Shown here piece after piece: positions 55,192 through 55,212 of a DNA stretch of 55,212 bases (positions are counted from its first letter, which is position 1; each line of letters begins with the position of its first letter). Origin of the DNA: Burkholderiaceae bacterium (GTDB lineage: Bacteria; Pseudomonadota; Gammaproteobacteria; Burkholderiales; Burkholderiaceae_E); contig JADJVQ010000041.1 in NCBI GenBank assembly GCA_016710525.1, positions 1 to 55,212 of the forward strand. The letters are read 5' to 3'. The translations under genes and the position numbers were made by a program. Below the pieces are notes generated by a model, which saw only the letters and a program-made list of their open reading frames with translations, did not search any database and was not told the DNA's origin.

Positions 55192-55212
55192 GTCATCCTC
55201 CGCGTCGCGCAA

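Overview
The window is very GC-rich chromosomal DNA with tightly packed genes and strong G/C at third codon positions. The order tilS, lysC (aspartokinase), tRNA-Ser(GCT) at the left end is an arrangement I associate with Burkholderiales. Together with the HiPIP, the DUF2917/DUF1127 protein, the T6SS adaptor and the Liv-type transporter it suggests a metabolically versatile, probably environmental betaproteobacterium. The genus cannot be given from sequence alone.

Layout. 0-4 kb is core: tilS (5' end off the window), an unknown gene, lysC, tRNA-Ser and its terminator. 4-15.9 kb is mixed: a small membrane protein, an SH3-domain lipoprotein, a diguanylate cyclase, a MocR-type regulator with a candidate operator, a DUF2917/DUF1127 protein, an orphan T6SS DUF4123 adaptor pair, a MetX-like hydrolase, an unrecognised protein with a duplicated four-cysteine module, an epoxide hydrolase and a PlsB-like acyltransferase. 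16-21.4 kb has an amidohydrolase with an unknown membrane protein, then a four-gene minus-strand signalling cluster (NarL-type regulator, small membrane protein, single-domain receiver, CHASE3 histidine kinase). 21.6-27.5 kb has a phospholipase D lipoprotein, a VOC protein, an SDR, two unknown genes, a TPR protein, a HiPIP and a DUF2237 protein. 27.5-33 kb looks damaged: nitronate monooxygenase and acyl-CoA ligase face each other without stop codons, followed by a carboxyltransferase remnant, half an MFS transporter and a frameshifted methyltransferase.

33.4-39.7 kb is a plus-strand operon: Liv-type binding protein, LivH, one polypeptide fusing LivM, LivG and LivF, an SDR without the usual YxxxK, and a 2-oxoglutarate/Fe(II) oxygenase. 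After it comes a PhoX-like protein with a PEP-CTERM-like tail. 41.4-52.6 kb is the most striking part: ten co-directional minus-strand genes, with several coupled or nearly abutting junctions, encoding two arylsulfatase-family enzymes, an SdsA-type alkylsulfatase, a haloalkane dehalogenase, a metallo-beta-lactamase hydrolase, an SDR, a propeller-like protein, an SRPBCC protein and two small membrane proteins. Upstream is a TTGACA-17-TAGTGT promoter whose -10 lies inside a perfect 18-bp palindrome, as expected of a repressor-controlled catabolic operon for sulfated (and possibly halogenated) organics. The window ends with an alpha/beta hydrolase that has a duplicated start region and a 14-G tract, and a convergent MmgE/PrpD gene.

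Four genes (tilS, the SH3 lipoprotein, one SDR, the methyltransferase) need a one-base correction to read as full proteins. Indel errors in the sequence should therefore be considered before calling any of them a pseudogene.
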